Numbered from the stretch's first letter, positions 11,741-23,950 are shown. The stretch: DNA of 64,000 nucleotides from Drosophila miranda (GCF_003369915.1 NC_046674.1:12524001-12588000), one strand, 5' to 3'. Notes: generated by a model not told the origin, from the letters alone. Made by a program: numbers and translations.

Positions 11741-12535
11741 GCCAAAAATATTATTTCAAAAGGGCAACCGCCGTCTCTGGTATTGACCTGCGGCAGCCAA
11801 TGTCTGCTCCCCCATGGAAACCTAGCGATAAGACTTAAGAGAAGGTGTCGGCAATCGCTCAGAGATAACGATTGAGTGAAACCCAGAGAGGAAGTGAGTC
11901 AAAGAGAGTCTAAATGTATCACTCGAAACTCGACTCCATTGAGATCAGCTTTGTGCGGCGTGGTATGCACAACGGAATCAGCCGCGTCGCGTCGCGTGTA
12001 GAATGCCCTGTTGCCGAGACGACCGACGGCACACGCCAATCGTCAGAGTTCAAGTGTTCCCGCCATCACCTGATTAATGTGCAGCTAGGCTAGGAGCCGT
12101 GGCCGGGAACGCGCAGCGCACACACCTACTTCTCTGGAAAGTTACGCCGTGATTCCGATAAGGATCGACGACGATGGTGATGTGATGGTGTCTGTCAGAC
12201 CATTGTGGGGATGGATGCTGATAAGCCCCCCATTCTGCTCTATCTGTTTGAACTTGAAAAACTTTTTCAAAGCTTTCCTCTCGCAAAAGCTCGAAGCGAA
12301 TGCAAAAAGCTTCGTTGTGGCGCGACCAAGCAGTCATTCCGTTATTTAAACTCATTCCGTGCGGTGCGAGAAAGCGCGTGCTGCTCGAGAACCAGTCCGC
12401 AATAACAATAAACACACACAAAACACACAGACCACAGCTCCGATAGCTCCTGATGAGCACAGGATAATCAAAGGAAACAAAAGCATCAAGGAAGCAAATA
12501 AATTCTGTCACAAAATAAAACAAAACATAGACAAA
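11741..12535. promoter_or_regulatory. Promoter and 5' UTR region of AcCoAS
   Basis: No gene seen. An Inr-like TCATTC at 12352-12357 comes just before a stretch of GAAAGCG and CAA/ACA-rich sequence typical of a Drosophila 5' UTR, which leads to the ATG at 12536 (context AACAAAATG-like). The start site is an inference. Confidence 0.35.
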
Positions 12536-15500
12536 ATGCCAGCGGAAAAATCAATATACGATCCGAATCCGGCCATCAGCCAAAACGCTTACATCTCCAG
12601 CTTCGAGGAGTACAAGAAGTTCTACCAGGAGTCCCTCGACAATCCTGCAGAGTTCTGGTCTCGTGTGGCCAAGCAGTTCCACTGGGAGACGCCCGCCGAT
12701 CAGGAAAAGTTTCTGCAATACAACTTCAACATCTCCAAGGGACCCATTTACATTAAGTGGATGGAGGGTGCCTCGACCAATATCTGCTACAATCTCCTCG
12801 ATCGCAACGTCCGCAACGGATTGGGCGACCAGATCGCCTACTATTGGTAAGTCCAAAGCTGTACTGTACTGTCCTTTCCCACTTTCCCATTCGGTTGCGT
12901 AGGTCGCATGAAAACAAAAGTTTCAGGGGACACGTTCTGAAAAGGACAACAGTATTGATTTTTCTCTTGTGTGGTTACGACACTCTCGCCTCGTGACGTA
13001 GATGGGTACGTGAATATCTAGGTGATTTACTGCGCAGGCACCAAACAGACAGAACAGATGTTTCCAGCTCGCTCTTTTTGGTTTTTCCTGGAGGCCAAGG
13101 ACACGGAATTACTGCCATTGATTTTGGCAGGTAAAGGAGCATTTTTTATTTTGAATTTGGTTTGGTAAATGATTTGCATGCCAAATGTGACATCGACACA
13201 AATTACTTTTAATTAAATCAATTTTGGATGCTTCACCGAAACTACCACCCGTACAAAACTACCTTTGGAGCGCAGCACTTTGGGTCAATGTCAGGGTCGT
13301 TTCTCAATACGATACGTCCCTGACTTGCTTGATCTCCGATTCAATACTACGGTGCGACCTGCCTAAGACAGTTTGTGTTTATTATATTTGACTCTATATT
13401 TGTTTTCTTTGCCACACACGCCGTGCAAATACTCGACGAAAAGCAAACAAACAATAGCAAATATAATATATGTAGATATTCTCCCATACTAGAACGAACC
13501 CCAGTTTGAAGTGCGAATCTATTTTTAATCAAAATATTGTTTAGATGGCCCTTCCCTGATTAGGATGGTAAAAGTGCAGCACGGAACATTGCCATCTTGA
13601 GGGGCATCTCACAACGCAATAGCCCCCGGAATGAGTACTTTGTTTTGGTTTATGCCTCAGAGATTTGGTTTTTTTTTTGTGCAGCCCAAAGTTCATCAAA
13701 AAAAAACAATAAGCAATGTTTAACAAATGTTAATGCTAATGAGCTTATCTCGGGGGTTATCACCGACACAGGGTTCGGACTGTGTAGAGGGCTCGCGTGC
13801 CCGGCGAAATGTAAATGAAAGTCAGGTAATTGAAAGGCAATAACAAGGTCATTAGTAGGTTCCCATCCTATCCCATATGCCTGGAGTATATTATATATGT
13901 ATGTATACATACATATATGTAAGATCCAACTACTCATCACTATTGGGTTCTCTTTTCAATTCTTGCATATAAACTATTTAATTTCGTGGCACAATCAGAG
14001 CTCTGCCCTCGCTTCCCTTTTGATAAGATAAAATAGAATAAAACTGAAATAAAAGCTGGCGCGTAATGAGCAATAATTAGCGCTTTTCGAACGGAATGTC
14101 CCAGATAATTTTGTTGCAAACCAAAGCCAAAGAAAAACAAAACAACATCTTAAACTTTTTATTTGGCCCACATTTTTTATTGAAAGATAGGAACGGTGCC
14201 ACATATACATACATATGTAGGAATGGAGTGGTTCCAAAACTGATGCATACAAACGCTTTTCAATCGAAAAAAAACCAACAAAAAATTAAATACACGAAAT
14301 CCTAACACGAGCGAAAGCTGGAGGGCGGCATTATGTAAGCGATTTGACAATGTGCGCAAATTGTTTATTCAAATTGATTTGAGCGCGTCTATCGCCGCGC
14401 TAAAATTGCGTTGATCGCTTTGCGGGTTTTGTGTGTCAGGTGGAGGGGTGTGTGGTATGTGGTGTCTGGGCAAAAGGTGGTGCAAATTGTGGGAAATACT
14501 TTTAGAATGCAGACAGACGCTTTGTCATTAACAGACAGACAGCCAGTAGTTAATGTCAACTAACTCACAGTTTGAACAGCCCTAACAGTTTGAGTAGCAC
14601 TGTGCCTGTGCGTGTGTGCTGCTGAAGAATCACGCGATCACATCGCCTGATTACTCACAACCAATTAGAGAGCGATTTTACGCACACACAGGCAGAGGCG
14701 GGCCAGCAGAAGAACCAAAGAAAGATAGAGAGCATACAAGAACCTGGCATATACCTGTGGTTTTTTTTCGGGGGAGAAAAATAACCGTATAAATGCTTTC
14801 TTCTTTTTTTTTGTTGTTATCATTTTTGCAGTTTTGTTGATTATGTAACGCAGGCGCTTATGTGTTCATATGCTAATGAAACACTCCCAAAGTGTAAAGG
14901 TAGCGGCAACATACGATCATTACTGTAAAACTGTAGGGCCGGCTAGACGTCGCGACGCTCCGATAGGGAAAGACAGAGAAGGTAGAGAGAGAAAGAGAGG
15001 GAGAGAAACGAAAACATTCGATGCGATTTGTTCGACACGCGAATCAACAGCTGTTGCTGCTACTTAGATAAGTCTGTGTTGTAGTTTGTTTTTTTTTTCC
15101 CATTATTAACAAAAAAGGGAATCGCAGCTGATGCTTGAACAGTTCACGATCAAATTATAAGTTATAATTGATAAAAGATCGGTCTATTTATAAAAGAACG
15201 CTTTAAAGAGGAGACTACCTTGCTTAGCAACTGAAGGACATGCTTTAGTGATTCCAATCAAGAATATACTCTCTAAGCAGCTTTATGTGATCGGCAATAC
15301 TTCCTTTTCTAGTGGCTGCAAACAGATGATTATTATCATAATACCCTCTACAAGGTTATAATAATAATCTTTAAAAAGAAACTCTATCTCTTGTTCTAGT
15401 TCTATTTGTTGCCATTCCTTTTCTTCGAATATAATTTTTGATTTCTGATAAGAGCAGTACCGCCACGCGTCTGTCTGTGATCAAGCGGTCAACGAGACGA

Positions 15501-18500
15501 GGCGAACATGAGGTGTTTCCAAGGCGGTATGGAAAATTTCTTGTCTGCCGATGGGTTTGTGAGATTAGGGACTGGCCAGGCCGTTGAGTGGGTCGATTAC
15601 GCCTCCAAATTGGAAATTAATACACTTGAATTGACTGGGATTGCGGTACGCGTCGCGCCACTATTTCCTCCACTAAACAAAATTAGTCATAACAGTGGCA
15701 CGCACATAAGTAGTGATGTTTGATAAGCATTATAGGATGTCCGTTCTCAATAGAAGAAGATTTTAAGGTTAACTTGGAAAGAGCTTTTGTACGAAAAACG
15801 TTATTTCCGATGTGTGTGTCGTTTATTTTGGACACCTCTTACTAATTGACAAGTACGAGTATATGTTGTATAAACAAGTATTTCATTCAAGTGGAATAAC
15901 ATTTCATGAGTATTGGCCAACTCACAGCCCCACCTGACCAATCAAACCATCCCTCCATCCTTCTACCCCCACAATACTGCAAAGAAACGAACTTTGGTCG
16001 CCGCCGATTAGTCAGGGTATCCAAAATAACCCTGTGGAGACGTCACGATCTTTTCTGTGCTGCGATGTGCTGCGTTCTTCCTGCTTTCTTTTTGTCGCAT
16101 ATATAAAATTACTAAGCGTTTTATAGACGGCTAATTCTTATCAGGTGACGGACACTACCCAATGATTTATACGAGTGCTCCCTTCAGTCAATAAGTAAAT
16201 AATGATTGCATTGTGTCTACACCTGTGGATTTTTCAGTTTAGACAACGTTTACGATTGTTTTTTGTTGTTGTTGAACAAATCTCCCCCACGCCACGCCTT
16301 GACCTCCAAATGTTCTAGTGTAATTCGCTTTCTCTATTAGAATTGTGTGGTGCCCATTGCGTGTTGTCCGTCAACAGATCGGATAGCGTTTATATCCGTT
16401 TTGGCCGCTGAAATCATACACGATCTAAACAGTCACGATTTCTGTATTCCCGTGGAAGCTCTCCAACCTTTGAAAATCCAACATTTCATGTTACTTTCAT
16501 TCGTTTAATTGTAACAATTATACTGTTTAGCACACTCACAGAAAATGTCTTATAAATTAGCCAAATTAGAGAGTTTTTAGATGCTCTGAACTGTGATATA
16601 TGTATGGAAACCCCTTCGACCCCTTTTAGTGATGGTATATTTTTCTGTTGCCATGTTCCGAACAAAAAGCGAAAGACTCGCACTCAAAGTTCTTTTTTTT
16701 CCGTTTTTTTTTAATTCCCTTGACGAATAAATAAATATTCTGTGTCGCTTTCGTAAAAGAATTGAAATTATGATTTTAGAAAATCGAATTAAGTTTGCTC
16801 TGCCAATTAGGAAGCTTCAAATTACAGTAAGTGACCCAATTGAGACGATGGGTGGGCGTAATTACGGGTAATTACGAGACACCCTGTACGATCCATTTAT
16901 TGGGAACGTTGCCAGCGATCGCTGGATATGCATGATATGTTTCCTCATGGCTTTTCTGTTCTTGTTGTTGGTCTGTTTTGCAGGGAGGGCAACCACCCCG
17001 ACGACTACTCGCGCGGGCTCACCTACCGCAAGCTGTTGGAGGAGGTCTGCCGCTTCGCGAACGTGCTGAAGGACCATGGAATCAGGAAGGGCGATCGCGT
17101 GTCCATCTACATGCCCATGATCTTGGAGCTGCCCATTGCCATGCTGGCCTGCGCCCGCATCGGGGCGGTGCACTCGATTGTGTTCGCCGGCTTCTCGCCG
17201 GACTCCCTGGCGGAGCGGATGTTCGACTGCAAGGCCAAGCTGCTGATCACGGCCGACGGGGCCTGGCGCGGGGAGAAGCCGCTGTACCTGAAGGCCCTTT
17301 GCGACACGGCGCTGGAGAAGGTCGAGGAGTTGGGCCACTCCGTGGAGAAGTGCATTGTGGTGTCGCACCTCAAGCGGGTGACGCCCTGCCAGGATAACCA
17401 TGTGGAGGAGGAGATACCATGGACAGATGATCGCGACTACTGGTGGCACGAGGAGATGGAGGACAAGGAGCCGGCTTGCTATCCCGAGTGGATGGACGCC
17501 GAGGATCCGCTCTTCATGCTCTACACAAGCGGCTCCACCGGCAAGCCCAAGGGTGTTCTCCACACCACCGCCGGCTATCTGCTCTACGCAGCCACCACTT
17601 TCAAGATCGTCTTCGACTACAAGCCGGGCGATATCTACTGGTGCACTGCTGACGTGGGCTGGATCACTGGACACACCTACGTGGTGTACGGGCCCCTGGC
17701 CAACGGTGCCACTTCAGTTATTGTAAGTGTTTTGATTACCCCAGCCCTGTCATGTGACCCAGAAACTAACATATTGGTATTGGTTTTGGGTATTCCAGTT
17801 CGAGGGCACTCCGTTCTTTCCCGGAAACGATCGGTACTGGAGTGTCATTGACAAGTACAAGGTCACGCAGTTCTATACCGCCCCCACGGCCATTCGTGCT
17901 CTGATGAAGTTCGGCGAGGGACCGGTCCTCAAGCACAACTTAAGTGGTCTCAAGTGAGTTTCATATTTTAATCCTTGGATCCCTGAATCTATAATGAATC
18001 CTCGTTTCCTTTGCAGAGTTTTAGGCAGCGTTGGGGAGCCTATCAATCCGGAGGCCTGGCTCTGGTACTATCGCTACATTGGCAAGGAGCAGTGCTCCAT
18101 TGTGGACACCTTCTGGCAGACGGAAACTGGCGGTCATGTCATCACACCTCTGCCAGGTGCCACGCCCATGAAGCCGGGATCAGCTGTAAGTAATATATCA
18201 AAATAATAGTACCCTTAAGCAATCTTTATCCCATTCTTTCCATAGTCGTTCCCATTCTTTGGTGTCAAGCCCATTCTGCTGGATGAGTGCGGCATTGAGA
18301 TCAAAGGCGAGGGCGAGGGCTACTTGGTGTTCTCTCAGCCCTGGCCAGGCATGATGCGCACTCTGTACAACAATCACGAGCGCTTCGAGGACACCTACTT
18401 CTCGAAATTCCCTGGCTACTATTGCACTGGTGATGGTGAGTGCCAAAACTCTATTCCTTCGGTATTTATTCAATTAATTTCCTACTCAAAAGGTGCTCGT

Positions 18501-18941
18501 CGCGATTCTGATGATTATCTATGGATCACTGGCCGTGTCGACGACATGTTGAACGTGTCGGGACATCTCATGTCCACTGCCGAGGTGGAGTCCGTGCTCA
18601 CCGAGCATCCACGCGTGGCCGAGTCCGCTGTAGTTTCGCGTCCGCATCCGGTGAAGGGCGAATGCCTTTACTGTTTCATCACGCCCAATGAGAACGAACC
18701 CTTCGATCAGAAGCTTATCTCGGATCTGAAAAAGATGGTGCGCGAGCGCATTGGGCCGTTTGCCCAGCCCGATGTTATCCAGAATGCCCCTGGCTTGCCC
18801 AAGACCCGCTCCGGCAAAATAATGCGTCGTGTGCTCCGCAAGATTGCCGTAAACGATCGCAACGTGGGCGACACTTCGACCCTGGCTGATGAGCAGATTG
18901 TGGAGCAGCTGTTTGCCAATCGTCCCGTGGAGGCCAAGTAG
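12536..18941 (+). CDS. AcCoAS: Acetyl-coenzyme A synthetase
   Basis: Converts acetate, ATP and CoA to acetyl-CoA, AMP and PPi through an acetyl-adenylate, feeding lipid synthesis and histone acetylation (cytosol/nucleus). Six coding exons: 12536-12846, 16984-17722, 17799-17953, 18017-18185, 18246-18435 and 18493-18941. They sum to 2013 nt and 670 residues, the expected length. The N-terminal acetyl-CoA synthetase domain ([19 protein letters not shown]) fills exon 1. The ATP-binding P-loop [11 protein letters not shown] lies at about 284-294, the WQTETGG motif is present, and YCTGDGARRD followed by [14 protein letters not shown] forms the hinge and CoA region. The catalytic Lys is in TRSGKIMRR (about residue 630), the residue controlled by acetylation in this family. 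Intron 1 is 4.1 kb, so other first exons may exist. AATAAA at 20151-20156 would end a 1.2-kb 3' UTR. Confidence 0.97.
12847..16983. other. AcCoAS intron 1
   Basis: A 4.1-kb intron with ordinary borders (GTAAGT, TTTTGCAG). It is AT-rich with only short open frames. A 26-bp perfect palindrome of TATG/ATAC type lies at 13893-13918, and a GA-rich stretch at about 14965-15010. Alternative promoters could be here, but I see no convincing coding exon. Confidence 0.6.
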
Positions 18942-20425
18942 ATGGCCCAGCTTCCCCCTCACTACCAGGCTTTCTATGACTTGTCCTTCACTCTGCCATT
19001 GTCCTACGCTGACGCATTTCAGCCCCCGGGCCCTGGACCCTAGTCCAGTGCTTATACGTATCCCCATTACGTGTCCTGTAAATCTCGCCCTATAGATATA
19101 CCTACCTATATATGTAGTGTATACTTAATGCTAAATGTTGGTCCCGTTCAGTTCCGGGTTTCGGCGTGGTTAACTCTTTCTAAATTCTACTTAGTTCTTA
19201 AGACGTGTGCGTAAGTAAGACGTTGGCAGGCGGAAACGGAATAGAGATCTTGCCGGATCCCCCTGCTTGTGGGATGCGATTTATGTATCTCTCTCTGTGT
19301 ATTGCCATTGCCCAATCACCGTAGGTAAACATGCTCAGCACGCACACACACACACACATTTTTTTGCAGTTCTTTTTTTTTTCTTTGTTGTAGTCGTAGC
19401 CTAAGTTCTTGCTAATTCGTTGTGATACAAATTTAATTATATATCTTTACATTTATGTATGTATGTTTAGTAGAATTGATATGATACAAAATATATACAC
19501 GATTCCAGTTATAGCCACAAAAAACACACCGATCACCACTTTTCAGTTGTATGTTCTTATACTTTGTAGCATGTATGTATCTTTGTGCCCTTCCTTCCTT
19601 CCTTCGTTCGATCCTCACACATTTTTCAGCCACGATGCAGGCCCACACGTAAGTCCGGAACTTGTCGCTGCGTCCCTGTTTCCACCCTTTTATAATATAA
19701 GATTGTAAACGATACATATCAGTGGGGCATATAAGCTTGATATCATTCCTACATAGAGTCTACTTACAATACTTACAATAGTTATAGCGAAACACTACTG
19801 GGATAATCTACGAGTATATTACTATATACATATGTATATGTATGTGTTATATGGTCTGAAGACTTACTGCAACGAAACATATCATTGACGTTACTGCTGC
19901 AAACCTATAAATATTATACTGATTATTATTGTTGTTAATTGAGATCTACCTATCTGGAGGATAATGGATGATGGATCATGAATGATGAATGAGGCTATGG
20001 GTGGGGCAGCTGCAGCTGTGCCTAGAACGGGTGTAAAAAGTTTGTTAGTTTTACAGAGTGTTGGCAAGGTCTAAATATACATATACGAGTATATATTTAT
20101 CGGGGTACATACATATAAATGAATGTGTATATCTACGTATGTACGTGTATAATAAAGTTTATTGTTTCAATCTGTTTGGATCTGAATATACGAAAGATAT
20201 ATGCGGATAGATCATTTCATCATTTCAGTTTAGTTTGCTAACGATTCGAAATTCATAGATACTCGAATGTTCTACTATTGGGATCTCATTGGCCTGGAAT
20301 AAGACTTCCAGAATGAGCATTCCAGTCTAAACATCTAACACAAACACGAACAAAATTTTCGGCTCTGCTTAGACGTGCGACTTTTTGGTGGCAGTGGGGA
20401 AATAGTTAGCGGTCAGATCAGCAGA
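18942..20425. other. AcCoAS 3' UTR and short gap before the next gene
   Basis: The likely 3' UTR reaches the AATAAA at 20151-20156. It includes a CA repeat (19341-19358) and several TATGTA/ACATAC tracts. The last 270 bp before 20426 must hold the promoter of the extended phosphatase gene; no clear TATA box was found. Confidence 0.5.
20151..20156 (+). terminator. Candidate poly(A) signal of AcCoAS
   Basis: AATAAA with a downstream T/G-rich stretch (gtttattgtttcaatctg), about 1.2 kb after the stop. Confidence 0.45.
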
Positions 20426-22684
20426 ATGGCTGACCAAGACGAGAAGAAAAATGACAGTAAAGAAACCCCACGGCCCACGAACGCAGCCACAGAATTTGGT
20501 CTGGAGGACCATATAGCCACACAGCAGGATCCACGAGTGGCGGCTCTGAAAAAGGCTGACGACGCGCGGCGACTGTCGACGCAGAGTGGCAGATCGGTCA
20601 GGCGTGCTACGTCTCAGCATAGAGCTCCAGTAACGCCCCAGCCTCAAGTTGCGATTACCCCAACACTTCAAACCGAATCTGTGCCTGTGACCGCACCTGA
20701 ATCGCAGTCAATGTCTGCGCTTCCTCATTATGAATCTCGGATAGAACCACAGCCCCATTCCGATAAACAGCCCTACAATGCTGCCACGGATTACGGCTTG
20801 GAGGAAACTAGAGCCACAGCTCAGGATCCTAGGGTGGAGCGCATCATGAAATCCGAGCGAAAGCCAAAGGTAAGGCTATCTTTTGTATTGCCAAGAACTT
20901 TTCCCATAATGCCCACCGTAAAAACAGGCACAGTCACGGCTGCAATCACAGCCGGCATCACAGTCGGATATACAGAAGCAACCACTGATAGTGCAGCCGG
21001 CAGAAGCAACACAGAAAGCGGAACCTTCACCCCCTTCACCACCTTCACCACCTTCACCGCCTTCACCACCTTCACCACCTTCACCAGCTGCACCACCTTT
21101 GGAAACAAAAGAAGCTACACAACCGAAGCCAGAAAAACCCAATATACCTGCACCACCTCTGAGGCCGGAGGACGTGCGAATGCCACCGCCCACAATTTAT
21201 AGTAGTGGCTGTGTTACGGGTGCTTGTCCTCTGCCAGGAAGAGGACAGGCACGCGGTAAGACGACTTGCAGCCCGGCTTGCGGTCTGCCATGTAAGAGTA
21301 ATCCGATAGATGAATGGAAAGACCCGGACGATGAACCGGATAACAACAAGAGGGTTAACACCGACTATACCATCGATCCGTCGAAGGAGTTTACTCGGAC
21401 AAGGACAAGCACTAAACCCCTGACAGATGAGAGTGAAAATGTTAGTACAGAAGCTAATGATGTACCAGCGACAAAGAAACCGCTAATGCATAAAGATGTT
21501 AGTGAAAGCCATATAGCGGGGACAGCAACACCAAAACCGTATGAAATAGGTTCTCTAGAAAATAGTGGAAGTGATACGGCGTTGACAGAGACACCCTCTC
21601 TGACTGAGCTCTTCAAGGTGGCCAGCAAACAGGTGAAGGCGGCGGGTGCCATGGCGCTGGAAGCGAACAAAGTTAGGCAGGAGTACACAACCAAAAAGCA
21701 TGAGCACGATATCCTGACCCGCACCGATAACGAGGTGGAGGAGAAGTTCATACGAGAGATGAGCGCGCGGTATCCAAACCACAAGTAAGTTCAGGTCTAC
21801 CACTACGTGCAAGAGGTCAACTGTATCCCCTTTTCGTAGATTCATTGGTGAGGAGGCCATATCCAAGACAGATACTGGCCAGGTGGAGCTCACAGATGAA
21901 CCTACCTGGATCATCGACCCTATTGATGGTACGATGAACTACGTGCACCGCTTTCCCTACTACTGCATCTCAGTGGCTCTGATAATCAATAAGCAGCCCG
22001 AGTTCGGTATCATTTACAATCCACCCATGAACGAAATGTACACGGCCCGTAGGGGAAAGGGCGCTTACCTGAATGACTCGCCCATCAGGACAAGCGGGCA
22101 GAAGAGTCTGGAGCATTCCCTCGTCCTACAGGAGTACAGCACGGGAATAAACGAAGATCGCAATACGATTGTCCTCAGCAATACCGAGCGTCTGCTCAAG
22201 AAGACCCATGCGTAAGTAGTCCAATTCCAAGTCCAACCCACAAGGTCCAAGATCGAAGACCAAGTCCAATCTCTTTGATTGCAGGATGCGTTCCATTGGC
22301 TCCTCGGCCATGGGCCTGGCCATGGTTGCCTCGGGAGTTGCCGATGCATTCTACTACTTTGGTCTGCACATCTGGCATATGGCAGCGGGCGTGATCCTGG
22401 TTCAGGAAGCCGGTGGAGTCGTTATCGATCCTGCCGGTGGTGAGCTGGACCTCATGTCCAGGCGCTGTCTAGCAGCCGCCTCCATGCCCTTGGCCAGAGA
22501 ATTATCCGATCAGTTGGACCAAAGCTATCCCTCACCACGCGACGACCAGCCAAAATCCAAAACCCCGAAAGTCGAGACTAAAGATTTTATTGCACAAACT
22601 GACTTTACCGACTCATCCGATTCCCTAGTCTCGGGTAGTGAGTCGCCCACCCAAGCCAAACCACCAGTGACTGCTAACCAATAA
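20426..22684 (+). CDS. Inositol monophosphatase family protein with long N-terminal extension
   Basis: Four coding exons (20426-20869, 20928-21784, 21840-22211, 22285-22684) give 690 residues, against about 280 for a normal family member. The C-terminal part (from about residue 390) is an inositol monophosphatase fold with TDNEVEEKF, FIGEEA, WIIDPIDGTMNYVH and EAGGVVIDPAGG. The Glu and first two Asp metal ligands are kept. The third, in the usual WD-x-AG motif, is replaced: LHIWHMAAG has His at about residue 589. Activity is therefore doubtful. The extension holds two related motifs (NAATEFGLEDHIATQQDPRV and NAATDYGLEETRATAQDPRV), a run of Ser-Pro-Pro repeats, and a Cys cluster (CVTGACPLPG, CSPACGLPC). 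A Ser-rich tail of about 60 residues follows the catalytic fold. It is paralogous to the next gene: the 3' splice positions correspond. From memory, unverified, D. melanogaster has a similar neighbouring pair (CG9389/CG9391). Confidence 0.9.
21017..21095 (+). repeat. In-frame Ser-Pro-Pro coding repeat
   Basis: Tandem 9-nt units (ccttcacca with small variants) encode SPP repeats near the start of exon 2 of the extended phosphatase. The other + strand frame also stays open as Thr-Thr-Phe repeats, which produces a false gene prediction. Confidence 0.9.
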
Positions 22685-22693
22685 GTCTAAGCC

Positions 22694-22699
22694 AATAAA
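22694..22699 (+). terminator. Poly(A) signal of the extended phosphatase gene
   Basis: AATAAA lies 10 bp after the stop codon, giving a very short 3' UTR. Confidence 0.5.
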
Positions 22700-22767
22700 T
22701 TATTCAGTTACTTACTAAATATAAACAGAATATAAATTTAATTCAAATCCCATTTGAAAACGTTAGT

Positions 22768-22775
22768 TATCGATA
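22768..22775. promoter_or_regulatory. DRE motif TATCGATA
   Basis: Exact DREF/BEAF-type site inside the longer palindrome GTTATCGATAAC, 83 bp after the stop of the extended phosphatase gene and just before the repeat cluster. Confidence 0.35.
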
Positions 22776-22944
22776 ACGCAACGTGTTAAAACAGTTTCTT
22801 CATATTATATTAACGAAATAGGGTATACCTACATATGTATGTCCAAACTCCGGTTGACGTGACATTCCATACTCACTTACGCTGCCACTGTTTTTTTGTT
22901 GACCTTTTTTGTTTACACCTTGCTCTAGTCAAACTACAATAAAT

Positions 22945-23885
22945 GGGAGTACTTAAAAATAGCCAATCTTATAGAAAATGTATTTATCAATGGCCTAAAA
23001 TTAGAACTAAGGGTTTTAGTTAGCCAAAATTTGTCAACGGAATATCAAAATTGAGCAATAGGAACGATTTTTCTCTTACGTTTTATTTGTTTGACCTTCT
23101 TCGCTAAAACCTTTTTTTGGACTAAATCCAACAAAAGCAATAGTTTAAAATAAACCAGTCAAGTGGAAAATATATTCATTAATTGAATAAAATTATGTGG
23201 GCATAGCTGGGCGTTCTTTCTAGCTAGTAATATTCGACGGAATATCAAAATATCGAAATATAAACGACTATTCTTCGTTTGTCTTGCTTGCCCATTTTCG
23301 CTAAATCCTTTTTTTTTACCTATTTCGCTATAACCTTTTTGACGCAAAATCCAATACTAGCAAGTATTAAGAATAAGCCAGTTAAATAAAAAAATGATTA
23401 ATCAATCGTATAAAACTATGTGGGCATGGCTTAATGTTATATAAAGCTATTAATTTTCGACGGAACATCTATTAGCCCATTGTAGACCAAGGGGGTATTT
23501 TTGTATTCCACTGAAAATAATGCAAATTCAATCATTTTAGCGCACTTCAGGTGAAAGATATAGTGGTTTTTTTAAGGTCAGAGGAAAGATGGCATGAATC
23601 TACAAGAAGAATTTACAATAGTTAATATTTTCCGCCATTTATCTCAAGTAGTTGAACTATTTAAAAAGAGGGGGCTTAAGTGAGGTAAGTTCGGTTTTGT
23701 CAGCATACGAGACGCTATATTGAGGAGCAAAAACAGCAATCGCCGTAGCAAGAAAACAAGTCAAGTATTCAAAACAAAATGGCCAAGTAGAAAATTGATT
23801 CATTAATCGAAAAAAATTATGTGGGTAGGGCTAAATGTTCTATCTAGCTAATAATATTCGACGGAATATAAAAATCGAGGAATAT
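22945..23885 (+). repeat. Diverged tandem-like repeat cluster, unit about 200 bp
   Basis: Related segments occur near 22945-23050, 23150-23250, 23365-23470 and 23760-23880. Shared landmarks are AARCCAGTYAA, ATTATGTGGGCATRGCT, AGCTARTAATATTCGACGG and GACGGAATATCAAAAT. Spacing is about 200-220 bp between the first three. The gap before the fourth is about twice that and contains the dispersed repeat shared with 10.5 kb. Confidence 0.7.
23471..23698 (+). repeat. Dispersed repeat, copy 2
   Basis: Aligns with 10469-10696 over its whole length with several indels. It is embedded in the tandem-like cluster, so both may derive from the same mobile element. No open frame of note. Confidence 0.7.
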
Positions 23886-23942
23886 AGAACTTGAATGAGA
23901 CGGTATATTTTGGTATATTTCTGAGAGTCGGACGGTATATTT

Positions 23943-23950
23943 TATCGATA
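23943..23950. promoter_or_regulatory. DRE motif TATCGATA at the second phosphatase promoter
   Basis: Exact DRE 107 bp upstream of the ATG at 24057. This position is typical for DREF-driven housekeeping promoters without a TATA box. Confidence 0.6.

Noticed and set aside
13893-13918. Perfect 26-bp palindrome in AcCoAS intron 1
   Set aside because: It is made of TATG/ATAC simple repeat, common in this genome, so a special function is not supported.
20991-21202. Alternative + strand frame with Thr-Thr-Phe repeats running past 20869
   Set aside because: It is the unspliced continuation of exon 1; the splice at 20869/20928 shifts to the Ser-Pro-Pro frame that leads into the phosphatase domain.
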